From the NCBI RefSeq assembly GCF_000016165.1, contig NC_009253.1, positions 372,001 through 436,000 of the forward strand: a stretch of 64,000 nucleotides of DNA, written 5' to 3'. The notes beneath the pieces are model-generated. The model was not told the origin of the DNA, ran no database searches, and was given only the letters and a program-made list of their open reading frames with translations. Shown one piece after another: positions 52,148 to 60,993 of the stretch. How positions within the stretch are numbered: the stretch's first letter is position 1; every line of letters starts with the position of its first letter. The stretch is from Desulforamulus reducens MI-1 (GTDB lineage Bacteria > Bacillota > Desulfotomaculia > Desulfotomaculales > Desulfotomaculaceae). Both the position numbers and the translations under genes were made by a program.

Positions 52148-53035
52148 ATGTCTTTAACTGTAGTAAAAGCTTTAAAACCACGGATTAAAGAAATGAGATT
52201 TTCTTTATATCTACTCAACAGAAACAAGCTCACCCGTTTATCGTTAATCATTGTATTGGCCTTACTGGTTATGGCCATGGTGGCTCCTTTGATTGTGCCC
52301 TATCCGCAGCATATCAGTCTGGAGACCAACCCCCATGATAAACTTCTGGCCCCATCGGCCCAATATTTTTTTGGTACCGATGAGCTAGGCAGAGATATCT
52401 TTAGCCGTGTCCTGTACGGTACTCGGATCTCTTTGCAGACAGCTTTGCTGGCAGTGGGATTGGCTTTATGTATTGGTATCCCCTTGGGTGCCATTGCTGG
52501 CTTCTTTGGTGGGTTTATTGATGAATTAATTATGCGAATCACCGATATTTTTCTCAGTTTCCCGCCACTGCTGTTAGCCATTACCATTGCTGCCTTTATG
52601 GGACCCAGTCTTCATAATGCCATGTTGGCCATTGCCCTATCCTGGTGGCCTTGGTATACCCGGCTTATTCGAGGACAGGCTGTTTCCATACGGGAAAGGC
52701 AGTTTGTTAAAGCAGCTCGGGCCATTGGAACTCCGCCTTTTAAAATTATTTTTAATCATATTGTTCCAAACTGTATTGCACCTGTTATCGTACAGGCATC
52801 AATGGATATTGGTGGCGTCATTCTAACCATCGCTTCCTTAAGTTTTCTGGGTTTAGGTGCACAACCCCCAACCCCTGACTGGGGACTGATGGTAAGTACC
52901 AGCCGGAATTACTTTTTAAATGCCTGGTGGTACAGTATTTTTCCAGGATTGGCCATCTTTATCACGGTACTAGTATTTAACCTGCTGGGTGATGGTTTGA
53001 GGGAAATCATGGATCCAAAAACCCGTAAGCTTTAG
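52148..53035 (+). CDS. peptide ABC transporter permease (DppC-like)
   Basis: This 295-aa partner permease has an N-terminal OppC-type helix (residues 30-52), FGTDELGRDIFSRVLYGTRISL near 75 and the EAA loop REREFVKAARAIG-type segment (ERQFVKAARAIGTPPFKI near 186). It begins 12 nt after the previous stop with AAGGGGTG as site. Together with the DppB-like protein it forms the membrane channel. Confidence 0.94.
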   Translation: MSLTVVKALKPRIKEMRFSLYLLNRNKLTRLSLIIVLALLVMAMVAPLIVPYPQHISLETNPHDKLLAPSAQYFFGTDELGRDIFSRVLYGTRISLQTALLAVGLALCIGIPLGAIAGFFGGFIDELIMRITDIFLSFPPLLLAITIAAFMGPSLHNAMLAIALSWWPWYTRLIRGQAVSIRERQFVKAARAIGTPPFKIIFNHIVPNCIAPVIVQASMDIGGVILTIASLSFLGLGAQPPTPDWGLMVSTSRNYFLNAWWYSIFPGLAIFITVLVFNLLGDGLREIMDPKTRKL

Positions 53036-53047
53036 GAGTGCTAAAAG

Positions 53048-54022
53048 ATGAATCACTATTTCGAGATAAAAGATCTTAAAGTCGGTTTTAAAACCTTTGA
53101 GGGGCAAAAAAGGGTACTAGATATAGAGCATTTAGCTATCCAAAAGGGAGAGGCCTATGGTCTGATTGGCGAGAGTGGTTCTGGTAAAACCGTGCTTGCC
53201 CTCACTATTCTTAAACTTTTGACCATGCCCCCTGCCATTGTGGAAAGTGGGAAAATCCTTTTTAATGGCATGGACCTTATTACAAAGTCCGAGCATGATA
53301 TGCGTTTAATCCGGGGTAAAAAAATCTCAATGATTTTCCAGGACCCCATGTCCACCTTAAATCCCGTTTTTACGGTAGGTGAACAATTACGTCAGGTTAT
53401 TCAACACAACCGAGGTGTGGCCAAAAAAGAAGCAGCAAAAATTGCTCTGGAAACCATTGATTTGGTCAAGCTTCCCGATGCGAAAAGCATTATTGATAAA
53501 TATCCCCACGAGTTAAGTGGTGGTCAACGTCAGCGCATTATTATTGCCATTGCCCTATCCTGTGGGGCGGAACTTCTCATTGCCGATGAACCCACAAGAA
53601 ATTTAGATGTTACGATCCAGGCTGGCATTTTAAAGCTTATTGCTGAATTGCAAAGAGAGTTAAAGGTCTCCGTGTTGTTTATCGCCAATAACCCGGGACT
53701 TGTTTCTGCGGTATGTAACCATGTGGCCATTCTACAAGAAGGGAAAATTGTGGAAAAGGGTACAGTGCGTGATGTATTAAGAAATCCAATACATCCTTAT
53801 ACCACGGCCCTGCTGAATACCATACCCAAGAGTAAAAAGGAAAAAATTGATCTCAAGAAACTTATCGCAACCGATGGTGCAGAATGTAACGGGGGATGTA
53901 CCTATTACGCTCGGTGCCTGAAGCGGCAAGGAAACTGTCAGAATCAAAGCCCTACGCTTCATCCCATAGAGGGAACCCATTTTGTTGCTTGTCACCTGGG
54001 GCTAGAAGGGAGTGAACCTTAA
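53048..54022 (+). CDS. peptide ABC transporter ATP-binding protein (DppD-like)
   Basis: This 324-aa ATPase shows Walker A GESGSGKT near 38, the Q-loop [12 protein letters not shown] near 97, the signature LSGGQRQR near 157, Walker [15 protein letters not shown] near 176 and the C-terminal oligopeptide-ABC domain with Cys residues ([11 protein letters not shown]...CHLG) that binds an iron-sulfur cluster in related proteins. The usual D-loop TTALD reads TRNLD here, and a switch histidine in VLFIANNPG is replaced by Asn, so hydrolysis may rest more on the partner ATPase. Its stop overlaps the start of the next gene. Confidence 0.93.
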   Translation: MNHYFEIKDLKVGFKTFEGQKRVLDIEHLAIQKGEAYGLIGESGSGKTVLALTILKLLTMPPAIVESGKILFNGMDLITKSEHDMRLIRGKKISMIFQDPMSTLNPVFTVGEQLRQVIQHNRGVAKKEAAKIALETIDLVKLPDAKSIIDKYPHELSGGQRQRIIIAIALSCGAELLIADEPTRNLDVTIQAGILKLIAELQRELKVSVLFIANNPGLVSAVCNHVAILQEGKIVEKGTVRDVLRNPIHPYTTALLNTIPKSKKEKIDLKKLIATDGAECNGGCTYYARCLKRQGNCQNQSPTLHPIEGTHFVACHLGLEGSEP

Positions 54023-54993
54023 TGAGTACGCCACTCTTACAGGTTAAGGATATTAAAAAGCACTTTCCTTTAAGGGGTGACTTTTTAGCAAAGCCAACTG
54101 CCTGGGTCAAAGCCGTGGATGGTATTAGTTTTGAACTGGAAAAGGGAGAAGTCTTAGGTTTAGTAGGGGAATCAGGCTGTGGTAAGACAACTCTGGTTAA
54201 TGTGCTGTTGCGACTGGAAGAACCAACGGCCGGGGAAGTTTGTTTTGAAGGTAAGAATATCTTTGCCCTAAATCAAAAGGAATTAAGAAAGTTAAGAGAG
54301 CATCTGCAGATCGTTTTTCAGGATCCCTTTTGGTCCTTAAACCCCAGACTGTTGATTAGAGATATTGTGGGGGAACCTTTAAAGGTTCATGGCAATCCCT
54401 CCACGGAAGAATTAGCCGAAAAGGTTGCCGAACTATTAGAAATGGTAGGCTTACCCCGGGATGGTGTTTACAAATATCCCCATGAATTTAGTGGGGGGCA
54501 AAGACAAAGAATTGCCATTGCCCGGTCCCTGGCCCTGCGACCCAAATTTATTGTATTGGACGAGCCCACCTCTTCCATTGATGTTCTATCCCAAGCCCAA
54601 ATTCTGGATATCTTAAAGGATATTAAGGACCAGTTTGGTTTGACCTATATCCTCATTTCCCATGACCTGAGCGTTGTAAACTATATGTCAGATAAAATTG
54701 CCGTTATGTATCTTGGTAAATTGGTGGAGTATGGGAGTGCAGACGAGGTGTTCAATAATCCGGCCCACCCCTATACCAGGGCATTGTTTGCTGCCATTCC
54801 GGATATCGAAACCGAAGGAGTCGATTCCCTGGTGACTCTGGATGAAAATGTGCCCAGTGCCATTAACCCACCGGCGGGATGCAGATTTCATACCCGATGT
54901 CCAGAAGCCACACCAATATGTCAATCCAAAGAACCTGTGTTAAAAAACTTAGGAAATCAACATTTGGCTGCCTGCCATAAAAATAACAACTAA
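54022..54993 (+). CDS. peptide ABC transporter ATP-binding protein (DppF-like)
   Basis: This 323-aa second ATPase shows Walker A GESGCGKT near 53, FQDPFWSLNPR near 100, signature FSGGQRQR near 158, Walker B FIVLDEPTSSIDV near 177, switch histidine ILISHDLSV near 212 and the C-terminal oligo_HPY domain (CRFHTRCPEATPICQ). All catalytic motifs are canonical. The start overlaps the previous stop by one base. Confidence 0.94.
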   Translation: MSTPLLQVKDIKKHFPLRGDFLAKPTAWVKAVDGISFELEKGEVLGLVGESGCGKTTLVNVLLRLEEPTAGEVCFEGKNIFALNQKELRKLREHLQIVFQDPFWSLNPRLLIRDIVGEPLKVHGNPSTEELAEKVAELLEMVGLPRDGVYKYPHEFSGGQRQRIAIARSLALRPKFIVLDEPTSSIDVLSQAQILDILKDIKDQFGLTYILISHDLSVVNYMSDKIAVMYLGKLVEYGSADEVFNNPAHPYTRALFAAIPDIETEGVDSLVTLDENVPSAINPPAGCRFHTRCPEATPICQSKEPVLKNLGNQHLAACHKNNN

Positions 54994-55025
54994 CCAATGA
55001 TCTCAATAGAATGGAGGCATTACAT

Positions 55026-56069
55026 ATGGCCAAGTTTTATGAATATGAGTTGCAGAAGGCGGCGGACGTTTTAATGCGGCATATGTTTAATCTCAAGCCC
55101 GGAGAAACAATCGTGATCACTGCTGACTCAGAATCCGATGAAAGGGTTGTCAATGCTACGGCCAGCAGCGCCTTTGCTGTGGGAGCAAAACCAATGGTTA
55201 TCTGGTTGCCAGCTCCCCAGGGGGTAGGAAAAGCAGCGGACCCAATGCTACCGGTGGAAGCTCTGGCAGGGGCCTTAAGTCATGCCGATGCCTGGGTAGA
55301 GTTTAATAACCAGTGGTTGCTTTATTCAACCCCCTTTGAAATGGCCTTTGAGAAAAATAAAAAGCTCCGCTATATTTGCCTGGTGGGTATGGATGTGGAC
55401 ATGATGGTCAGGGTGATTGGCAGGGTTGATGCCAAGGCTTTGTCTTTATTCCAGCATAGGGTAACGGATATAACAGCCCAGGCAAAAAGGATGCGTATCA
55501 CAACCCCTGCAGGTACCGATCTGGAATATGAGTTTGTACCTAGTAGAAAGATCATTTGTGATGATGGGGATGTCTCCACACCGGGTGTTCATATGCTGGG
55601 GGGGCAAATTTCTTTCTTCCCGGATTCTGAAAGTATTAACGGCACCCTGGTCTTTGATGGTTCTCTGGTACCCCCCTGCGGGCTATTAAAAGAGCCTGTG
55701 GTTATGAAGGTGGACAAGGGGAGAGTGGTTGAAATTAGCGGGGGCCAGCAGGCTATGGAATTTAAAGCCTGGCTGGAGAGTTTTGACGATCCCAATATGT
55801 TCCGAGTGGCCCATGGCTGCTACGGTTTCAACCCCGGTGCGAAACTAACCGGCAATATTTTGGAGGATGAAAGGGTATGGGGCTGTACGGAATGGGGCCT
55901 AGGTTACCTCAGCGCTGAAGATGGTCCGCCGGATGGCATTAACGCAAAGTCCCACTGTGATGGCATTTGCCTCAATTCCTCAGTTTGGCTGGATGGAGAA
56001 CAAATCATGGATAAGGGTGCTATCGTTCACCCGGAATTAAAAGAAATGGCTGAAAGAATAAAGAAATAA
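55026..56069 (+). CDS. M29-type aminopeptidase (leucyl aminopeptidase family)
   Basis: The protein has 347 aa from ATG 55026, 8 nt after GGAGG. The N-terminal domain (KPGETIVITADSESDERVVNA) and a C-terminal metal-binding part with VAHGCYGFNPGAKLTGNILEDERVWG near 262 and a KSHCDGICL segment near 315 resemble thermophilic metallo-aminopeptidases (M29/AmpS-like), which are exopeptidases. It would degrade peptides brought in by the transporter encoded upstream, though a role in a cyclic amide or purine-like pathway is also possible given the DUF917 neighbour. Confidence 0.8.
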   Translation: MAKFYEYELQKAADVLMRHMFNLKPGETIVITADSESDERVVNATASSAFAVGAKPMVIWLPAPQGVGKAADPMLPVEALAGALSHADAWVEFNNQWLLYSTPFEMAFEKNKKLRYICLVGMDVDMMVRVIGRVDAKALSLFQHRVTDITAQAKRMRITTPAGTDLEYEFVPSRKIICDDGDVSTPGVHMLGGQISFFPDSESINGTLVFDGSLVPPCGLLKEPVVMKVDKGRVVEISGGQQAMEFKAWLESFDDPNMFRVAHGCYGFNPGAKLTGNILEDERVWGCTEWGLGYLSAEDGPPDGINAKSHCDGICLNSSVWLDGEQIMDKGAIVHPELKEMAERIKK

Positions 56070-56087
56070 CAACAAGAGGTGAAAGGC

Positions 56088-57197
56088 ATGAAAAAATTAA
56101 GCAAACAGGATTTGTATGATATATTATATGGGTGCACGATTCTTGGCACCGGTGGCGGTGGAGCTTTGCAAGAAGGTCTGACTATGATTGACGACGCTCT
56201 GGACAGGGGCAAGGAATTTATCCTGGTGGATCTGTCTGAAGTGCCTGATGATGCCTATATTGCCACACCCTATATGTGTGGTGCCATCTCTCCCCTTACT
56301 GAAGAAGAAGAGCGTAAGTATGTAGGGCTGGCTGTGTTGGATGAGGAACCTTCCCTAAGGGCCTTTAGGGCAATGGAAGAATATATGGGCAAGGAGTTTT
56401 ACGGTGTGGTCTCCACGGAATTAGGTGGTGGCAATACGGCTAAGGCCTTTTATGTAGGGGCTATGGCAGGAAAATATATTATTGATGCAGATCCCGCCGG
56501 TCGATCCGTTCCGGAGTTACAGCATTCTACCTACTATATTAACAATTTACCCATCGCACCAATGGCTGTGGCCAATGAATTTGGTGATGTAGTTATCCTC
56601 AAAGAAGTGGCGAATGACCTTCGGGCAGAAGCTTTAGTTCGGGCCATGGCAGTGGTCAGCAAAAACTCCATTGGTGTGGTGGATCACCCTGCTTCTGCTA
56701 AAGACCTAAGAAAGGCTGTAATTCCCGGGGCCATTACCTATGCTTTGAAATTGGGTCAAGCCTACCGAGAAGCAAGGGAGGAAAACAATGACCTGGCAGA
56801 GGCATTGTGCAAAGCTGGCAAGGGCTACCTGCTCTTTAAGGGAACCGTTAAAGATTTTGGTTGGGATACCATAGATGGTTTCACAGTGGGGGAGACCTAT
56901 TTGGAAGGTACAGGTGATTATACAGGCTCCACCTATAAAATATGGTATAAAAACGAACACATTATTGCCTGGCGAAATGGGGAAGTGGATGTAACCGTGC
57001 CGGACCTCATCTGCATGGTTTGCGAGGATAACAAGGAACCTGTTACCAATCCCAATTATCAGATAGGCATGAATGTTGCGGTCTTTGCTCTGCCCGCTCC
57101 GGCGGAGTGGCGGACAGAGAAGGGACTGGACTGTTTTGGACCCAAGCATTTTGGCTATAATATTGAGTATTTGCCGGTGGAGAAAAAAATTGGCTAA
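56088..57197 (+). CDS. DUF917-family protein
   Basis: The protein has 369 aa from ATG 56088 (AGAGGTG upstream). The DUF917 pattern is clear: an N-terminal GCTILGTGGGGALQEG motif near 17, TPYMCGAISPLTEEE near 65, a STELGGGNTAKAF block near 110, DADPAGRSVPELQ near 135 and a C-terminal LICMVCEDNKEPVTNP. DUF917 members include hydantoin-type and S-methyl-thiohydantoin enzymes, so a cyclic amide hydrolase or desulfurase role is possible. The genes on both sides are M29-like peptidases, which suggests a joint pathway for a modified or cyclic peptide compound. Confidence 0.85.
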   Translation: MKKLSKQDLYDILYGCTILGTGGGGALQEGLTMIDDALDRGKEFILVDLSEVPDDAYIATPYMCGAISPLTEEEERKYVGLAVLDEEPSLRAFRAMEEYMGKEFYGVVSTELGGGNTAKAFYVGAMAGKYIIDADPAGRSVPELQHSTYYINNLPIAPMAVANEFGDVVILKEVANDLRAEALVRAMAVVSKNSIGVVDHPASAKDLRKAVIPGAITYALKLGQAYREAREENNDLAEALCKAGKGYLLFKGTVKDFGWDTIDGFTVGETYLEGTGDYTGSTYKIWYKNEHIIAWRNGEVDVTVPDLICMVCEDNKEPVTNPNYQIGMNVAVFALPAPAEWRTEKGLDCFGPKHFGYNIEYLPVEKKIG

Positions 57198-57212
57198 TGC
57201 GGAGTGAGAACA

Positions 57213-58229
57213 ATGATCAAAACAGAAGAAATTAGATCTGGCGTAGTTTCCATGTTCAAAGTGAACATGGGACTCAAGACAGGAGAAAAGGTTCTGATTG
57301 TTAATGATGTACCTAGACCTGAAGAATGGCAAATGAACTATGGGGAGATCAGTGATATGGCCACAAGATCTCTTTTTGCCAGAAAGGTCTATGATATTGC
57401 CCGGGAAGAATTTACAGGCAACCAAATTGATTACATGGTTTTCCCCTCCACAGGACAAAGCGGCAAAGAACCCTCACAGGATGTGGCCGAGAGGTTCTTG
57501 GAGTATGATGTTATTATCCTATTGACCAGCCATTCTCTATCCCACACCAATACCCGGGAAAGGGCAACCCAAAGGGGTGCCAGGGTTGCCAGTATGCCGG
57601 GCATTGAGTATGCCATGTTTCTTGCGGATGGTCCAATGGCGGTGGATTACGAAGAAATACGTAGGGAAACAGAAACCATTGCAGCCATGCTGACCAAAGC
57701 CAAGACAGCCAGGGTGACTACGGACCTGGGAACGGACTTGACTTTTAGTATTGAAAACCGAGAAGGAGGGCCCGATTCAGGGATCTATGATGTAAAAGGG
57801 GAGTGGGGTAACCTGCCCGGCGGCGAGGCCTTTACTGCCCCGGTGGAAGGCACTGCCAACGGCAAACTCGTCGTACCCAAGGGATGGTATCCTGGCCTGG
57901 AAGAGGATATGGTTCTGGAATTTAAGGACGGCTATGTGGTATCCCTGCAGGGTGGCGGCAAAGTTGGGGAGGAATTTACTAAGCTCTTCTCCTTTGGCGA
58001 TGAGAGTTTTAAGCACCGGAGAAATTGTGCGGAACTGGGTATTGGTACCAATCCCAAGGCTAAGAAACCAGATAATGTTCTGGAAGCGGAAAAAATTAAA
58101 GGAACTATCCATATAGCTGTTGGAGATAGCTCACATATGGGCGGTGTTACAGAGTCCGATTTGCATGAAGATTTTGTTCTCCCTCATCCCCGGCTGTATT
58201 TAGATGGAGCGCTTGTTATAGGTAAATAA
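57213..58229 (+). CDS. second M29-type aminopeptidase
   Basis: The protein has 338 aa from ATG 57213, with GGAG 10 nt upstream. It is distantly related to the gene at 55026: GLKTGEKVLIVNDVPRPEEW near 20, PGIEYAMFLADGP near 130, TARVTTDLGTDLTFSIE near 168, and a metal-site-like C-terminus with ELGIGTNPKAK near 272 and HIAVGDSSHMGG near 298. The pairing of two diverged family members in one operon suggests distinct substrates or a hetero-complex. A terminator follows, closing the operon. Confidence 0.8.
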   Translation: MIKTEEIRSGVVSMFKVNMGLKTGEKVLIVNDVPRPEEWQMNYGEISDMATRSLFARKVYDIAREEFTGNQIDYMVFPSTGQSGKEPSQDVAERFLEYDVIILLTSHSLSHTNTRERATQRGARVASMPGIEYAMFLADGPMAVDYEEIRRETETIAAMLTKAKTARVTTDLGTDLTFSIENREGGPDSGIYDVKGEWGNLPGGEAFTAPVEGTANGKLVVPKGWYPGLEEDMVLEFKDGYVVSLQGGGKVGEEFTKLFSFGDESFKHRRNCAELGIGTNPKAKKPDNVLEAEKIKGTIHIAVGDSSHMGGVTESDLHEDFVLPHPRLYLDGALVIGK

Positions 58230-58243
58230 ATCATTGCTTAAAG

Positions 58244-58280
58244 AAAGCTGCCTGTGCTATGCATACGGCAGCTTTTATGT
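58244..58280 (+). terminator. terminator of the peptide operon
   Basis: AAAGCTGCC (58244-58252) pairs with GGCAGCTTT (58267-58275), followed by TATGTTT. Confidence 0.85.
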
Positions 58281-58588
58281 TTCTATGGAATGCATTTACC
58301 TAGCCTCTGGATATTGGCGGGAAGCTAGGAGAGATTTACAACTGCGGCCTCTTTTGTATTTGATTACCTGTTTATATAGTGGGGGCATTACATTCAAACA
58401 TAAAAATCATCCTCGAGTGGTTAATATTACCATACAGTATTCACAGAGGGTTTGAAGCGTTACAGTTTTTGGAGGGTTCAATAATAGTAAACAAAACAAT
58501 ATTTTCTGAAAATTATAACAAAACTTTGTCGCTTGCCTGACAAAACTCAAGGGACTTCATATATAATAAAAATAACATCCTTAGAAAG
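58281..58588. other. intergenic region before small membrane protein
   Basis: No supported gene. An open frame reaching 58455 overlaps the terminator and has no ribosome-binding site. AT-rich sequence from 58490 onward may contain the promoter of the next gene. Confidence 0.4.
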
Positions 58589-59017
58589 GTGGTGTTAAAC
58601 ATTTCTCAAACCCTGCTTGTAAATAAGAAAATTATTGTTCATGGTACTGTTTTTGGAATAATAAACACATTAGGAGTCTATGTTATACACTCTGTCAGAA
58701 CAGATAAATCTTTACTATTTTTGGTTTTTGGAATGCTTTTAATTATCTTGAACTCCTGGTTCTATATGATTTATTGCTATAAACATGGACACTATTTAGC
58801 TGATAAGGAAAAATGTATCTTAGGAATACTGTATATAGGGATTTTGGCGGTTAGTAATATTATTTCTGGTAACAAACTACTTTTCTATCAGGTCGCTTTA
58901 GACATTACACCCTTCAGTGTTCTTATGCAGTTGGCAGTTATCCCTATCTTATCCTGCATGGTGACAATGCTGCTGTGCAAGCAAGAGTATTTGATTAAAG
59001 AGGAAGATTGCCAGTAA
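58589..59017 (+). CDS. small four-helix membrane protein of unknown function
   Basis: This product of up to 142 aa has four hydrophobic segments (about 18-35, 43-63, 77-95 and 110-130) and a charged tail. AAAGGTGG lies at the 5' end; the start could be GTG 58589 or 58592, or a rare ATT at 58601, because the first GTG overlaps the site. I do not recognise the family. The gene stands alone and is followed by a terminator. Confidence 0.6.
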   Translation: MVLNISQTLLVNKKIIVHGTVFGIINTLGVYVIHSVRTDKSLLFLVFGMLLIILNSWFYMIYCYKHGHYLADKEKCILGILYIGILAVSNIISGNKLLFYQVALDITPFSVLMQLAVIPILSCMVTMLLCKQEYLIKEEDCQ

Positions 59018-59030
59018 ATATTTTAGATTA

Positions 59031-59075
59031 AAAAACCATCCCCATGATTAACCTGGGAGATGGTTTCGTTTTTTT
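59031..59075 (+). terminator. terminator after small membrane protein gene
   Basis: AAACCATC pairs with GATGGTTT across an 18-nt loop containing CCCATG...CTGGG, followed by CGTTTTTTT. Confidence 0.85.
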
Positions 59076-59234
59076 CTATGGTAACGTATAAAACTATCTT
59101 TGTTTTTCTTCAAAAGAAAATGGATATAAAAATTTTCATATTGTAAAGGTTATTGTATAATTAAATTTGTTGTTTAAATACAATTTAAGTTTAAACATTA
59201 AAAAGTTAGTCCAAACGGAGGATATTTAATAATA

Positions 59235-60833
59235 ATGAGTGATTTTCAAAAGGAAATTCAAAGGCGCAGAACCTTTGCGATTATCTCCCACCCGGATGCC
59301 GGTAAAACAACAATGACAGAAAAACTTCTCCTGTACGGTGGAGCACTTCGGTTGGCTGGTACAGTTAAGTCCCGCAAGTCCAAGCAGCATGCTGTGTCGG
59401 ACTGGATGGAACTGGAGAAACAGAGGGGTATTTCAGTAACCTCCAGTGTACTGCAGTTTGAATATAAAGATTGTAAAATAAATATTTTGGATACCCCAGG
59501 CCACCAGGATTTCAGTGAAGATACCTATAGAACTCTGATGGCTGCAGATAGTGCTGTCATGCTGATTGATGCAGCAAAAGGGGTAGAGGAGCAAACCAAA
59601 AAATTGTTCCATGTTTGCCGCAAAAGGGGTATTCCTATTTTTACATTCATTAATAAAATGGACCGGCATGGTAAGGAACCCCTAGACATTTTGGATGAAC
59701 TAGAAAAGGTGTTGGATATTAAATCCTATCCCATGAACTGGCCCATTGGTAGGGGCAAGGAATTTAGAGGCATTTACGAACGGGCAACCTCTAAAATAGA
59801 ACTTTTTACTGGTGCCGGTCACGGTACCACCATTGTACCGACAAAGGTTGGTGATCTTTCAGATCCTGCCATTGTGGAGACCATGAGTGAATCAGTTTAT
59901 GAATTACTCAAAGAAGATCTTGAACTTTTAGATTTGGCAGGGGATGCCTTTAATATGGATCTTGTATCTCGTGGCGAATTAACCCCTGTTTTCTTTGGTA
60001 GTGCGCTTACCAATTTCGGAGTAGGAGCCTTTTTGGATTCCTTTATAAAAATGGCCCCGGCACCCCATGAAAAGGAATCCAGTGTTGGCGTTATACAGCC
60101 AAATCAATCGGAGTTCTCTGGTTTTGTTTTTAAAATTCAAGCCAATATGGATCCGGCACATAGAGATAGAATAGCCTTTGTCCGGATTTGTTCCGGAGTT
60201 TTCCATCGGGGTATGACGGTAAAACATGTGCCTTCCGGTAAAACCATTCGGCTGGCCCAATCAAAGCAATTTATGGCCCAGGATGCCACCACCATTGATG
60301 AGGCCTACCCGGGAGATATTATTGGTATTTTTGATCCAGGAATTTTTCGAATTGGTGATACTCTAACCGAGAAAAGTAGCTTTTCTTACGAGGCCATCCC
60401 TAAATTTCAGCCGGAACTTTTTGCCCGAGTGCATCTGCGGGATGCCATGAAACGAAAGCAATTTGTAAAAGGAATTGAGCAGTTAACCAATGAAGGGGCG
60501 GCCCAACGATTCCGCAACCCGGATATTGGACTAGAATCTCCTATCATTGGAGCGGTAGGGGTATTGCAGTTTGATGTGCTGGAACATCGTTTAACCCATG
60601 AGTATGGGGTTGATATAAGTCTAGAACACCTACCCTTTACTTTGGCCCGCTGGGCTGTGGGGGTAAACCTAACACCCCGGGATTTAAAGAGTATGGACAA
60701 TATGGTGGTACAGGATGACGATGATAATTTTGTGGTCTTGTTCCGCAATGAATGGGCCTTTAATTGGGAAGCCGAACGACATAAAGAGGTATCCTATTTA
60801 GAACATCCACCGACTAAGGGTACAGCACTTTAA
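59235..60833 (+). CDS. prfC: peptide chain release factor 3
   Basis: This 532-aa translational GTPase recycles RF1/RF2 after termination. It shows G1 SHPDAGKTT near 18, the switch I region RGISVTSSVLQFEY near 62, G3 DTPGHQDF near 84, G4 NKMDR near 142, and the RF3-specific C-terminal region (PELFARVHLRDAMKRKQFVKG). Length matches RF3 of about 525-530 aa rather than EF-G. GGAGG precedes the ATG; terminators lie on both sides. Confidence 0.95.
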   Translation: MSDFQKEIQRRRTFAIISHPDAGKTTMTEKLLLYGGALRLAGTVKSRKSKQHAVSDWMELEKQRGISVTSSVLQFEYKDCKINILDTPGHQDFSEDTYRTLMAADSAVMLIDAAKGVEEQTKKLFHVCRKRGIPIFTFINKMDRHGKEPLDILDELEKVLDIKSYPMNWPIGRGKEFRGIYERATSKIELFTGAGHGTTIVPTKVGDLSDPAIVETMSESVYELLKEDLELLDLAGDAFNMDLVSRGELTPVFFGSALTNFGVGAFLDSFIKMAPAPHEKESSVGVIQPNQSEFSGFVFKIQANMDPAHRDRIAFVRICSGVFHRGMTVKHVPSGKTIRLAQSKQFMAQDATTIDEAYPGDIIGIFDPGIFRIGDTLTEKSSFSYEAIPKFQPELFARVHLRDAMKRKQFVKGIEQLTNEGAAQRFRNPDIGLESPIIGAVGVLQFDVLEHRLTHEYGVDISLEHLPFTLARWAVGVNLTPRDLKSMDNMVVQDDDDNFVVLFRNEWAFNWEAERHKEVSYLEHPPTKGTAL

Positions 60834-60837
60834 GATA

Positions 60838-60872
60838 AAGGGTTTCAGGAATTTCCTGAGACTCTTTTTTAT
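60838..60872 (+). terminator. terminator after prfC
   Basis: GTTTCAGGAA pairs with TTCCTGAGAC, followed by TCTTTTTTATT. Confidence 0.85.
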
Positions 60873-60993
60873 TGTAAGAAAAATTAAAAGTCAAATAGAA
60901 TTTGAATTATTTTTAAAAAAATATTAATATTTCAGAAAAGTAAGACTTATATTTAAGGCTTTCCTGTGATAAGTTAGAGTTGAGGTGTTGCAT

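Noticed and set aside
58234-58455. 73-codon open frame after the peptide operon
   Set aside because: It runs through the operon terminator and lacks a ribosome-binding site.
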